Shown here: piece by piece, positions 23,918-33,152 of the stretch | Numbering within the stretch: the first letter of the stretch is position 1 | How the letters are laid out: every line of letters begins with the position of its first letter | Assembly (NCBI GenBank): GCA_964575895.1 | Contig: CAZNTE010000020.1 | Coordinates: 1-47,583 of the forward strand | Direction of reading: 5' to 3' | Length of the DNA: 47,583 nucleotides | From: Gudongella sp964575895 | GTDB taxonomy: Bacteria; Bacillota; Clostridia; Tissierellales; Tissierellaceae | Position numbers and translations under genes: made by a program | The notes under the pieces: generated by a model | What the model was told of the DNA's origin: nothing | Seen by the model: the letters and a program-made list of their open reading frames with translations, nothing else | Databases searched by the model: none

Positions 23918-24838
23918 TTATTCGTCGTGGTGTTTACCCATACCTGCGGGGTTTCTTGCACTTTTAAGTCCAAATACCACAACCAACATAGTAAGGACAT
24001 ATGGTAGTGTTCTTACTATTTGACTTGGAATTACTCCACCTTGGAATATAGTTTGTAGGGCATCAAAGAATCCAAAGAATAAACTCCCTAACATAGCTCC
24101 TATTGGACTGTTCTTGCCAAATGTTGATATTACCATGGCTATATAGCCTCTTCCAGCTGTCATTCCATCTATATACATATCCAACTGAGCAAGGGATAAA
24201 TATGCCCCAGCTAAACCATTAAATGCTCCACTTAACATTACTCCCAAGTACTTGTAACCAACTACATTAATACCAACCGTATTGGCCGCTACAGGATTCT
24301 CGCCAACCATTCTCATCCTAAGTCCCTGTGGTGTCTTGAACATGTAGTAATATCCAACAACTACAAGAATGAGTGTGACATAGAATAAAATGTTTTGTTC
24401 AGCCAATATTGATCCAAGTATTGGTATTTCTTCTAAGAACCCAATATCCAGTTTTTTAAAGCTTTCTACTTTAGGTGATATACCCTTGGACTTCCATATT
24501 ATTTGAAGTATAAGTGGTGCAACAGCTGCTGCTAATAAGTTTACACTCATTCCACTTAGTGTTTGATTAACCTTATATCTAATGTTTAAAACTCCATGGA
24601 GTAGGGAGAAAATTATACCAAATGTAATCCCAAATAGTATCCCCATCCATGGACTACCTGTGAAAAAGGAACCCATTACTGCAAAGAATGCTCCTGCAAT
24701 CATCATTCCTTCACATCCTAAGGCCATAATTCCAGCTCTTACAGAGAAAGCAGCTCCAACTGATGCCAATATCATGGGAACGCTCATTCGGATGGTAGAT
24801 ACAACTACTACATAAAGAATATTAGCCCAATCTCCCAT
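23918..24838 (-). CDS. Nucleoside ABC transporter permease (second)
   Basis: A 306-residue BPD_transp_2-type permease with about eight to nine membrane helices and the GGITA-like segment VRAGIMALGCEGMMIAGAF near the start, typical of the YufQ/NupQ side of BMP-type nucleoside importers. It pairs with the permease encoded upstream to make the membrane channel. The start codon overlaps the upstream permease stop (ATAATG), so the two are translated together. Confidence 0.92.
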   Translation of the reverse strand: MGDWANILYVVVVSTIRMSVPMILASVGAAFSVRAGIMALGCEGMMIAGAFFAVMGSFFTGSPWMGILFGITFGIIFSLLHGVLNIRYKVNQTLSGMSVNLLAAAVAPLILQIIWKSKGISPKVESFKKLDIGFLEEIPILGSILAEQNILFYVTLILVVVGYYYMFKTPQGLRMRMVGENPVAANTVGINVVGYKYLGVMLSGAFNGLAGAYLSLAQLDMYIDGMTAGRGYIAMVISTFGKNSPIGAMLGSLFFGFFDALQTIFQGGVIPSQIVRTLPYVLTMLVVVFGLKSARNPAGMGKHHDE

Positions 24839-25950
24839 TATGCATCCCCTCCTTTTATGCTCTCTCTTTTATTTCTAATTCCATTAAATGGTTTCATTAA
24901 ATTCTTTTTAATTGATGCAATAAGCATTGGAGCTGCAACAAATACAACTACCAGCGCTTGCACAACGCTTACAAATTCTATTGGTATTGATGTTGTCCTA
25001 TTCAGTGTCATTGCACCAGCTCTTAAGGCACCAAACAGAAATGATGATACTACCACCCCTGCAGGTGAATACATTGCCAATGCTGCAACTGGAATGCCTG
25101 CAAAACCAAATCCTGTGGATATACCTTCAATAAATCTATAATGTATCCCCAGGGAAAGGGCTGCTCCTCCTAGTCCTGCTATTGCTCCAGAGATAAATAT
25201 TGTTAATAGATAAATCTTTGGAACATTGATTCCTGCAGTTTTAGCGGCTTTAAGATTTGAACCAATAACCTGGATTTCATATCCCAGTGTCGTTTTTCTA
25301 ATCATCCACTCTAGATAAAAAGCAATAATTACTGCCAATACCAAAGCCCATGTAAGCTGAGATCTTGGTACTAATCTACCTAATCTTGCCGTTTCAAGTA
25401 TAGGATTAGTCTGTGCCGTTGCACTTCCTGGAGTCATCAAAGGTCCTGTACTTAACCAAGCAGTGATAAGAATTAGTATTTCATTTAACATGATTCCAAC
25501 AATTACCTCAGATGCTCCAAACTTGATTTTTAAGAATCCAATAAAAAGACCCACCATACCTCCTGCTATCATTCCAACTAGTACTGAAACTGCAACATGG
25601 GTAATTCCAGGTAGGAAGTTTACATATGCTCCAACAAGAGCAGCTGCCATTGCTCCAATATAAACCTGTCCCTCAGCCCCTGTATTAATTATCCTTACTC
25701 TGAATGCTATTGCAAATGATAATCCCGTTAATAAAAGTGGTGTCGCCTGAGATAATGAAAGGACAATACCTTTTGTAGAACCTAGGGATCCCCTAAAAAT
25801 AGCGCCATATGTGGCAAGTGATGAGAAACCTGCAATCTCAATTAGGATTCCTCCTACGATAATTGCAAGTAAAAATGCCATAACTGATGTGGTAAAGGAT
25901 CCTGATCCGCTTTTAAGAAATCTATTATTAATCAATTTCCCTGATTTCAT
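24838..25950 (-). CDS. Nucleoside ABC transporter permease (first)
   Basis: A 370-residue permease of the YufP/NupP type. About nine helices; the RVRIINTGAEGQVYIGAMAAALVGA segment near residue 83 is the family's signature. The C-terminus is basic and cytosolic. It overlaps the end of the ATPase gene by 23 bases, has a good start context, and is followed directly by the second permease. Together with the BMP lipoprotein it should import nucleosides. Confidence 0.92.
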   Translation of the reverse strand: MKSGKLINNRFLKSGSGSFTTSVMAFLLAIIVGGILIEIAGFSSLATYGAIFRGSLGSTKGIVLSLSQATPLLLTGLSFAIAFRVRIINTGAEGQVYIGAMAAALVGAYVNFLPGITHVAVSVLVGMIAGGMVGLFIGFLKIKFGASEVIVGIMLNEILILITAWLSTGPLMTPGSATAQTNPILETARLGRLVPRSQLTWALVLAVIIAFYLEWMIRKTTLGYEIQVIGSNLKAAKTAGINVPKIYLLTIFISGAIAGLGGAALSLGIHYRFIEGISTGFGFAGIPVAALAMYSPAGVVVSSFLFGALRAGAMTLNRTTSIPIEFVSVVQALVVVFVAAPMLIASIKKNLMKPFNGIRNKRESIKGGDA

Positions 25951-27466
25951 CCTTTACCTCCTCATCAATTTTATTTCCTGTCATTAGTAAGCCAAGTTGT
26001 ACTTCTGATAAGTCTCCTGGCATGCTTTCTGATACTATCTTTCCTTCATATAGTACTAATATTCTATCGCTCAAACTTCTGACCTCATCAAGATCTGCAG
26101 ATATTAATAATACGGCTTTTCCCTCATCTCTCAAGTCAAGAAGCTTAGAATGAATATACTCCATTGCTCCTACATCCACCCCTCTTGTGGGATGAGCAGC
26201 AATTATCACATCTGGATTGTGAGAAAAGGTCCTAGCTATTACTATTTTCTGTTGATTTCCACCTGACAGGGATTTAGCTTTCACATCAATGCTTGGTGTT
26301 TTTATATTGAAATCTTCTCTACATTTATTGGAGTAATCATTAATTTTCTTAGATGATAATATTCCATTCTTCTGTAAACTTGGGCTCTTATGGTAGCCCA
26401 GGATAAGATTATCCCTTATGGTCATTTCTGTAGCTAATCCCATTGTAAGTCTATCTTCAGGAATATGACCAATTCCACTTCTTAGAAATTTATCTGCACT
26501 ACCCTTTATTTCTTTTCCATCTAGGGTTATTTTCATGCTAACTGGAGTATTAAGTCCTGTTAATGACTCTAGTAACTGGGTTTGACCATTACCTTCAATC
26601 CCTGCAATTCCTAGAATTTCTCCTCTTCTTATACTAAAATCAATTCCCTTGATCTTTACTACTCCATCTTCTACTACCTTTAAATGTTCAACCTTAAATG
26701 CTACACCCCCTATGTTCTTAGCAGGTCTTTTAATTCCTAAGGCAACTTGTCTTCCCACCATCATTTCTGATAGGGAATGAATAGTTGCATTTTTAGGATC
26801 TATATCTGTCTCTATCATCCTTCCATCTCTTAGAACATTGATTCTATCTGCTATTGCCATTGTTTCCCTAAGTTTATGGGTTATGATGACTATGCTCTTT
26901 CCCTCTTCCTTTAGTTTCCTTAAGATAACAAAAAGAGAATCAACCTCATGGGGTGTTAGCACTGCAGTAGGTTCATCTAGAATGATAACATCTGCTTTTC
27001 TATATAGTGCTTTTAGTATTTCAACCCTTTGTTGTTCTCCAACTGATAATTTTTCCACCCTGGTGTCAGGATTGATATTGAAATTAAATCTACTTATTAA
27101 TGCCTTAACTTCTTCCCTTGCTTTCTTTTCATCTACAAATAGTCCACTTTTCGGCTCATTTCCTACTATAATATTGTCCATTACAGTAAATGCAGGCACC
27201 AACATAAAATGTTGGTGCACCATGCATATACCTTTATTTATAGCGTCTAGGGGGCTTTTTTGATGAATTTGTTCGCCTTTGTAATAGATTTCACCTGTAT
27301 CGGGATGTAACATTCCATATAATACCTTCATTAGAGTAGTTTTTCCTGCTCCATTTTCTCCCAATAAGGATAAGATTTCTTGTTCCTTAAGATAAAAGTC
27401 TACAGAATCAAGGGCTTTGGTTCCAGGGAAGGATTTGCTTATATTTTTCATTTGTAGCATATCCAT
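25928..27466 (-). CDS. Nucleoside ABC transporter ATP-binding protein (two domains)
   Basis: A 512-residue protein with two fused ABC domains, as in YufO/NupO and RbsA. The first has Walker A GENGAGKTT (about 38-46), LSVGEQQRVEIL signature and VIILDEPTAVL Walker B. The second has a degenerate Walker A (GIEGNGQTQ) but a good signature (LSGGNQQKIVIARTF). The second site is therefore likely weak in ATP hydrolysis, which is usual in this family. I start at the ATG at 27466, which follows TTGGAGG; the longer frame from 27487 has no ribosome site. Confidence 0.93.
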   Translation of the reverse strand: MDMLQMKNISKSFPGTKALDSVDFYLKEQEILSLLGENGAGKTTLMKVLYGMLHPDTGEIYYKGEQIHQKSPLDAINKGICMVHQHFMLVPAFTVMDNIIVGNEPKSGLFVDEKKAREEVKALISRFNFNINPDTRVEKLSVGEQQRVEILKALYRKADVIILDEPTAVLTPHEVDSLFVILRKLKEEGKSIVIITHKLRETMAIADRINVLRDGRMIETDIDPKNATIHSLSEMMVGRQVALGIKRPAKNIGGVAFKVEHLKVVEDGVVKIKGIDFSIRRGEILGIAGIEGNGQTQLLESLTGLNTPVSMKITLDGKEIKGSADKFLRSGIGHIPEDRLTMGLATEMTIRDNLILGYHKSPSLQKNGILSSKKINDYSNKCREDFNIKTPSIDVKAKSLSGGNQQKIVIARTFSHNPDVIIAAHPTRGVDVGAMEYIHSKLLDLRDEGKAVLLISADLDEVRSLSDRILVLYEGKIVSESMPGDLSEVQLGLLMTGNKIDEEVKDEIREID

Positions 27467-27492
27467 ACTTGTAACCTCCAAGGTCAAATTCT

Positions 27493-28560
27493 TTATTTAT
27501 TAGCTTCGTAATTGTTTTCTAATGTCCAAGCATCAACTTGATTTGGATCATCTGGTAATTGGAATTTACCATCAATATACTGTTGCTTAACTTCTTCTGC
27601 AATTGCTAGAATATCTTCTGGTAATTCATTTGTTATGCCTTCTCTACTATATCCTGTAACATCATCTCTGATTCCTTTAAGAACAACTCCAGCTTCCCAA
27701 GTTCCATCGACAACTGTTTCGATTTCTTGATAAATTAATAGGTCAATTCTCTTTATTGATGTTACTAAGCTTCTTACTGGGTCAATACTTGCCAGTGAGC
27801 TACCAATTACATATTTGTCAGATTCCTCTGCTGCTGAGAATACTCCCAGTCCTGATCCACCAGCATTATGTGATATAACATCTGCGCCTCTACCATAAGC
27901 TGTCATTGCAATTTCTTTAGCTGTTCCAGGATCTCTATATCCACCAACTATGTTGTATATAAATTCAACTTCTGGGTTCACATATCTTGCTCCAGCCATG
28001 AATCCTGCTGCTCCTGATCTTGATACTGGGGTATCCATACCACCAACAAATCCTATTATATTATCTGAATTTGATAAAGGCATTCTTTCATCCAGTGTAA
28101 CTAATCCAGCAATAACTCCTGAAAGGAATGTTTGTTCTGGATCTAAAGCTCTAACTGAGTTTATGTTTTCATAACCTTCAACTACACCATCAGCTAAAGT
28201 AAACTTTTGGTCCGGATAATCAGCTGCTACTGCTAGAAGAGGGTCTATATAGTTTGCGCCAAGTGCAATTATAAGGTCATAATCTTCTGAATCTGAGAAC
28301 ATTCTAAGTTGAGTTTCTACTTCACTATTTTCTAGGATCTCTGCGTAGTCGAATTCAATTCCTAAATCTTCTTTTGCTTTATTAAGTCCTATATGAGCTT
28401 CGTCTATAAATCCAAGATCTCCTAGGTTACCATGGATAATCGCTATTCTTACAGTATCATCATTATTAGTATCACTTGGAGTTTCATTGCTTGTACACCC
28501 TGCCAATACTGCTAATGATAGAATTAAAACTAATCCTAAAGATAAAATTCTTTTACTCAT
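27493..28560 (-). CDS. BMP-family nucleoside-binding lipoprotein
   Basis: A 355-residue substrate-binding lipoprotein of the BmpA/PnrA/Med family. The signal ends LAVLAGC (Cys22), and the mature part has the purine-nucleoside-receptor order: VRIAIIHGNLGDLGFIDEAH at the start, DYDLIIALG (about 93-101), and VISHNAGGSGLG (about 228). It should capture nucleosides outside the membrane and deliver them to the permease pair. First gene of the eight-gene catabolic operon; the promoter upstream overlaps a candidate GntR operator. Confidence 0.93.
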   Translation of the reverse strand: MSKRILSLGLVLILSLAVLAGCTSNETPSDTNNDDTVRIAIIHGNLGDLGFIDEAHIGLNKAKEDLGIEFDYAEILENSEVETQLRMFSDSEDYDLIIALGANYIDPLLAVAADYPDQKFTLADGVVEGYENINSVRALDPEQTFLSGVIAGLVTLDERMPLSNSDNIIGFVGGMDTPVSRSGAAGFMAGARYVNPEVEFIYNIVGGYRDPGTAKEIAMTAYGRGADVISHNAGGSGLGVFSAAEESDKYVIGSSLASIDPVRSLVTSIKRIDLLIYQEIETVVDGTWEAGVVLKGIRDDVTGYSREGITNELPEDILAIAEEVKQQYIDGKFQLPDDPNQVDAWTLENNYEANK

Positions 28561-28636
28561 TTTTGTCCTCCCAAATTTTATTTGACAACGCTTGCCTAAT
28601 CAGTGATAATATAGATAAGGATTTGCTACTTGTTTG

Positions 28637-28649
28637 GTTGTCCTACAAC
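28637..28649. promoter_or_regulatory. Candidate GntR/HutC operator
   Basis: GTTGTCCTACAAC is a palindrome (GTTGT/ACAAC around CCT) with the GT...AC form typical of GntR-family operators. It begins two bases downstream of the -10 box of the transporter promoter, so a bound repressor would block the start of transcription. Confidence 0.5.
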
Positions 28650-28650
28650 T

Positions 28651-28679
28651 AATTTATCATGAATTATGCAGCCTGTCAA
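28651..28679 (-). promoter_or_regulatory. Promoter of the nucleoside operon
   Basis: On the minus strand a perfect TTGACA (28674-28679) is 17 bases from TAAATT (28651-28656). Confidence 0.65.
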
Positions 28680-28711
28680 TTGCTTTTTAAATATTATTTT
28701 ACTCCAGTGAC

Positions 28712-28740
28712 TTGACAAAGTTTAGATTTAAAAGTATATA
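28712..28740 (+). promoter_or_regulatory. Promoter of the GntR-family regulator gene
   Basis: A perfect TTGACA (28712-28717) and TATATA (28735-28740) are 17 bases apart, about 30 bases before the chosen start codon. Confidence 0.75.
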
Positions 28741-28770
28741 TAACATATGCCAAAGAAAAGGGTGATTACT

Positions 28771-29496
28771 ATGAAGCTAACATCAAAAACACTGACTGCA
28801 CAAGCTAAAGATGCCATAATGGAAATGATAAATAACTCACTGGATGTTATGACGAAACTACCTTCAGAAAATGAACTTTCTACAAAACTAGGGGTAAGTA
28901 GAAATACTGTTAGGGAAGCCCTGAAAACATTGGAAAACGATGGTGTGGTTTCAACTAGGCACGGTGTAGGTACCTTTGTAATTAGAAATTCTAATAATAT
29001 CATTTCAAATATAACGATTTTGGATAGTTTTACAAAAATTATTACCAGCCATGGCTATACTCCAGGAAGTTTATCAAACTATGTGGACATACGACCATCA
29101 TCAGATGAGATAGCATCAAAACTAGGAGTAAACCCTGGAGATGACATACTATATATAGAAAGAATACGAACAGCAGATGGAATTCCAGTAATATATGTTG
29201 AGGACTACCTTGTATATAAAGAGGGCATGTATGAAGAATACACAAAAGTACAGACACAATCTCTTTTTGATTTCTGGAGCAAGTACAGTATTAAAATGGC
29301 ATTTTCAAATTGTAATATAAAAGCAGTAATCAGTGATGATAACCTTATGAAAAGCCTAAAACTAAGTTCACCAAAGGCCATGTTGTACTTGCAGCAGACA
29401 CATTATTGTACAAAAGGAGTTCCTGTCATGTATTCAGACAGTTACTTTAGATCTGATAAGTTTGATTTTAGTCTGATTAGAAAAGTTATGGATTAG
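28771..29496 (+). CDS. GntR/HutC-family transcriptional regulator
   Basis: A 241-residue regulator with an N-terminal winged helix-turn-helix (about 5-72; LPSENELSTKLGVSRNTVREALKTL) and a C-terminal UTRA ligand-binding domain (about 85-238), the HutC subfamily layout. The ATG at 28771 follows AAGGGTGA, while the in-frame ATG at 28747 lies only seven bases after the -10 box and has no ribosome site. It is divergent from the nucleoside operon and probably represses it, with a nucleoside or sugar phosphate as ligand (inferred). Confidence 0.9.
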   Translation: MKLTSKTLTAQAKDAIMEMINNSLDVMTKLPSENELSTKLGVSRNTVREALKTLENDGVVSTRHGVGTFVIRNSNNIISNITILDSFTKIITSHGYTPGSLSNYVDIRPSSDEIASKLGVNPGDDILYIERIRTADGIPVIYVEDYLVYKEGMYEEYTKVQTQSLFDFWSKYSIKMAFSNCNIKAVISDDNLMKSLKLSSPKAMLYLQQTHYCTKGVPVMYSDSYFRSDKFDFSLIRKVMD

Positions 29497-29499
29497 AAT

Positions 29500-29531
29500 A
29501 AGAGACCTAAGGAAAAATAGGTCTCTTTTTT
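29500..29531. terminator. Bidirectional terminator
   Basis: AAGAGACCTA/TAGGTCTCTT arms with an eight-base loop, followed on the plus strand by a T run, between the convergent regulator and dipeptidase genes. Confidence 0.88.
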
Positions 29532-30915
29532 ATGAAATATTTATTATTCTAGTTTCTCTATGGCTACTACCATTTTCATCAGTGGCTTCAAAACTTACTA
29601 CATAAAACTTTTCAGTTAAATCTTCATCAAGGTATATAGTTAACTTATCTCCTCTTAATTCAACTTTCTTCTCAATGCCGTTTATTAGTCCTCTGAATTT
29701 TATATTCTCTGTATTACCATTTACTCTTGCAGATAATACCTCTATATCCTTACTTAAGGATTCACCCATATTAAAGTATGGCGTGATCTTTAGATTTTCA
29801 TTTTTTTTAACTTCTGCCATATTATATTCATTTTCTTTGTATACTCTTAAGTGGTTCTTCCCCAGGATCTTCTTAATATCTTCATCCCTATAGCCTCTTT
29901 TAACCAATTCATCTGTGATTCTATATACTTTAGAAGAATCTTCTAGATCCTTTGGTAATCTAGCCCCATCAAAGTCAGACCCTAATCCCACATGGTCTAT
30001 CCCGATAAGATTTACCATATAATCCATGTGGTCAACTAAGTTTTTCACATAGGAAGTGCCTTCTCCATTTACAAACTCCTCATGGTAGACAAGGCCCACA
30101 ACTCCATTATTCTCTTTTATCTTAAGAAGTTGATCATCAGTAAGATTTCTAGCATGTTCAAATACTGAAATTGCTCCAGAGTGGGAAGCAATTATTGGGG
30201 ACCTTGTTAGGCCAATCACATCATAGAATGAATCTTGAGATAAATGACTAACATCTATTATTATTCCTAGATCGTTTAAGTCTCTAACCATATCTTTTCC
30301 CAATGAAGTCAACCCTTTAGGAGATAGAGTTCCATCTTTATCACCAAATGAACCATATAACCCTTCTGCTAACTCATTAGAATAATTCCAGGTAAAACCA
30401 ATTGCCCTTACCCCCAAATCATAATACTGTTTTAGAAGATCCCTGCTGTTATCTTTAGTAAAGGAGTAGGCTCCTTCTATTGTTGGAACAGCTGCTATCT
30501 TCTTGCCCAATACTGCCTTTTCCAGTTCATTATAGGTCTTTACTATTTTAAAAACATCCTCATTGTTCTTCTCCGTATAATATAGAGCATTCAGCAGGGC
30601 TAGGGTTCTGCTTGCACTGGTATTTGGACGTCCATAAAAAGCTGAGGAATATGCTGCAAAGTAAGAAACTTTTATATTTCCAGCTCTTAGTTTAGGAATA
30701 TCTATGTGCAAATCTGTATTTTTTCTAATATCAAGTATTGGTAACCACGTGTTTTCATCCAAAGTCTTCATCATGGTATCATTATGGCTGTCTACAACAA
30801 TTGATTCTATGTGTAGTTTCAAAGACACCCTCTCCTTATTTGTATTTGTATAAGCACTTAATAGGATTGATGCTCCTAAAAAAAATATGAGAGAAATATA
30901 GATAATTCTTTTCAT
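29530..30915 (-). CDS. Secreted M19 membrane-dipeptidase family protein
   Basis: A 461-residue zinc dipeptidase of the renal-dipeptidase (M19) family with an N-terminal export signal or anchor (about 1-22). The metal-site segments are VDSHNDTMM (about 41-49), PTIEGAYSF (about 140), DVSHLS (about 216), ASHSGA (about 238) and GLGSDFDG (about 303). About 80 extra residues after the catalytic domain look like a small beta-sandwich domain (about 380-461), unusual for the basic family. It lies 18 bases after an MFS transporter gene, suggesting a dipeptide cleavage and uptake pair. Confidence 0.9.
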   Translation of the reverse strand: MKRIIYISLIFFLGASILLSAYTNTNKERVSLKLHIESIVVDSHNDTMMKTLDENTWLPILDIRKNTDLHIDIPKLRAGNIKVSYFAAYSSAFYGRPNTSASRTLALLNALYYTEKNNEDVFKIVKTYNELEKAVLGKKIAAVPTIEGAYSFTKDNSRDLLKQYYDLGVRAIGFTWNYSNELAEGLYGSFGDKDGTLSPKGLTSLGKDMVRDLNDLGIIIDVSHLSQDSFYDVIGLTRSPIIASHSGAISVFEHARNLTDDQLLKIKENNGVVGLVYHEEFVNGEGTSYVKNLVDHMDYMVNLIGIDHVGLGSDFDGARLPKDLEDSSKVYRITDELVKRGYRDEDIKKILGKNHLRVYKENEYNMAEVKKNENLKITPYFNMGESLSKDIEVLSARVNGNTENIKFRGLINGIEKKVELRGDKLTIYLDEDLTEKFYVVSFEATDENGSSHRETRIINIS

Positions 30916-30933
30916 CTGAATCTCCTTTGCTTT

Positions 30934-32127
30934 CTAGACCTTCTTCTTAAATGTGAAAGTTATAAGGGTTGCTATAAATAATAATATTGTACTTATTAAA
31001 AATGCATTTTGATAGTTTGATACCCTATCGAATATCACAGCACCTGTCATAGGTCCAATAATTCCACCCAGGCCCCATCCAGTAAATAACAACCCATAGT
31101 TGTGTCCAAAGTATTTTGTCCCGTAATTATCACCTATAGCTGCTGGAAATACTGAAAATCCTGCCCCATAGCACAATCCTGTAATGGCTGTGGTTACAAC
31201 CATAAGTGGAATTCCTGTGGCATTTTTAAAAAGCATCATGTTTATTCCTTGAATAATAAATAGGTACCTCATTAGTTCTAATCTACCCATTTTATCAGAT
31301 ATGCTACCTCCCAATATTCTTCCTAATGAATTAAATAGAGAAACCAACATTACAAGGACAAAACCAGCCTGCCAACCAATTTGAACCCTTGAAATATTTG
31401 ATATATGAGAAATAACCATCAATCCTGCTGAAGATGATAAGCCCAACATCAACCAAAATTTATAGAACTCACTGGTCTTTAGCATATCTCTCCAAGGTAG
31501 ATCCTTTGACTCCACATAATCCTTTGACACTCTTGAAACATCAAACTTATATCCTACTGGTGGATTCTCCAATTTGGTTGATAGATATACAGAAGTCATA
31601 AGCACTAATGAACCCATAAGAATAAATGTCATCTCTAAACTAACTACGCTCAGCAAGTATGTAGCTAAAGGAGAATATAAAACTGCACTCATTCCCACCC
31701 CCGCAACTACAATCCCTGTAATCTTTCCTTTCATGGAAGGGTGAAACCACTTGATGGCTGGTGGAGCAGTGGAGATTGTTATCATCCCAATTCCTATAGC
31801 AGTAATTGTTCCAATTGAAAATAACAAAGCAAGAGGATTTAGTAATAATCCGGAGATTATAAAGCCCATTCCCACAAATATAGATCCTATTATCCCAGTA
31901 ATCCTTGGTCCTTTTAGGTCTTGAAACTTTCCAAAGAATACCATGGCCAGGGGAAATATTACTGTAAAGACTGTATATGGAAAGGATGCTTCCTTACTGG
32001 TCCAATTAAGCTGTTCTACCAGTGTTTTAGATAGTATGCTCCAGGCATACATCATTCCAGTCATAAAATTTATCAATGTTGCTGAAAGTACCACTACTTT
32101 TCCCTTGTTATTTATATTATGCTCCAT
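30934..32127 (-). CDS. MFS transporter, OFA (oxalate/formate antiporter-like) family
   Basis: A 397-residue major-facilitator protein with twelve predicted helices. The start MEHNINNKGKVVVLSATLINFMTGMMYAWSIL and the GRILGGSISDKMGR loop (about 270) are typical of the OFA group, which exchanges small carboxylates. The substrate cannot be told from sequence. Start ATG with AAGGAGA. It precedes the dipeptidase gene in a two-gene operon, divergent from the hypothetical protein gene at 32249. Confidence 0.88.
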   Translation of the reverse strand: MEHNINNKGKVVVLSATLINFMTGMMYAWSILSKTLVEQLNWTSKEASFPYTVFTVIFPLAMVFFGKFQDLKGPRITGIIGSIFVGMGFIISGLLLNPLALLFSIGTITAIGIGMITISTAPPAIKWFHPSMKGKITGIVVAGVGMSAVLYSPLATYLLSVVSLEMTFILMGSLVLMTSVYLSTKLENPPVGYKFDVSRVSKDYVESKDLPWRDMLKTSEFYKFWLMLGLSSSAGLMVISHISNISRVQIGWQAGFVLVMLVSLFNSLGRILGGSISDKMGRLELMRYLFIIQGINMMLFKNATGIPLMVVTTAITGLCYGAGFSVFPAAIGDNYGTKYFGHNYGLLFTGWGLGGIIGPMTGAVIFDRVSNYQNAFLISTILLFIATLITFTFKKKV

Positions 32128-32248
32128 CTCTATCTCCTTATTGTAAAAAATCCCTTGAATTTAGTATATTACTGAAAAAAATCACTAAACTATGCTATTA
32201 TATTATTGTACCTATTGTTCAAAGAAAATACTACACTGAGGTGAAAAA

Positions 32249-33142
32249 ATGGCAGAAAAAAATAATAAAGTACTTATAGGGATTCTAGTGATTATGTTGA
32301 TTTTATCCCTTTATCAAACCAGTAAAATAACATCTTTAAATGATGAAATTAAGTCCCTTAATTCTAATATTTCTAATAATATGGCTGATCAAGACCAAAA
32401 GTATCAAATACTTAGGGCTGAAATTATTGAGGAGCTAAAAAAGACAACAAGTTTTGTATCTGATTTTAGCTTTGAATATGGAAAAGCCAGTGATGGGAAT
32501 ATTGTGGTTAATTTTCACTTAATTCCCAATGAACTTAGAGATGGAGAATTATTTAGGGTTGAACTTTGGAGTGAACCAGACCCCTACCCAATTGTTGTTA
32601 TATTGGAGAACACCAGTGATATTAGGTATACTGGATCAATTTCCATCCCAATTAATAAGGAATACAAGATAAATATAGTATCATCCTACAAGGAAACCTT
32701 AAATGTCCATAAGGTAAATGATAGCATTAATCCAGCAAATGCCCTTAGGCATTCATTTTATGGTTCATTTGATGGTTCAACAAGCTGGAGATTAGGTAAT
32801 ATATCAAAAGATGGTCAGTATATAATTTATTACACCCCAGATAAAATGGATGGAGATAAAACCAGTATCACAGATGTGGTTTTGTATATTGAAGTAAATA
32901 ATAAGATTTTAGAATCCTTTCAGATGAAGAGAATTGGTTCAAATATTGATGATACATATTCACACATTCTTGAAGAACACCCTTTAGATTTAAACCCTGA
33001 AGATGAAGTAAATATTTATGCCACAGCAAAAGACTCAAGGGGATTTAATTACAAGTGGATTTTTGAGAGCTTTATGATCAATTCTCAAGGTCATATGGAG
33101 CATGTTGAAGATAGCAATATTTATAAAACTATAATATATTAG
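32249..33142 (+). CDS. Hypothetical membrane-anchored protein with short coiled coil
   Basis: A 297-residue protein with one N-terminal membrane helix (about 9-25), a short coiled-coil stretch (about 28-65) and a large beta-rich region outside the membrane (about 75-297). I recognise no family. Start ATG has GAGGTGA. It is followed 10 bases later by an anion transporter gene and then by a DUF4349 lipoprotein gene in the same direction, so it may be an accessory to envelope or transport functions. Confidence 0.75.
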   Translation: MAEKNNKVLIGILVIMLILSLYQTSKITSLNDEIKSLNSNISNNMADQDQKYQILRAEIIEELKKTTSFVSDFSFEYGKASDGNIVVNFHLIPNELRDGELFRVELWSEPDPYPIVVILENTSDIRYTGSISIPINKEYKINIVSSYKETLNVHKVNDSINPANALRHSFYGSFDGSTSWRLGNISKDGQYIIYYTPDKMDGDKTSITDVVLYIEVNNKILESFQMKRIGSNIDDTYSHILEEHPLDLNPEDEVNIYATAKDSRGFNYKWIFESFMINSQGHMEHVEDSNIYKTIIY

Positions 33143-33152
33143 GGTGAGAGCT

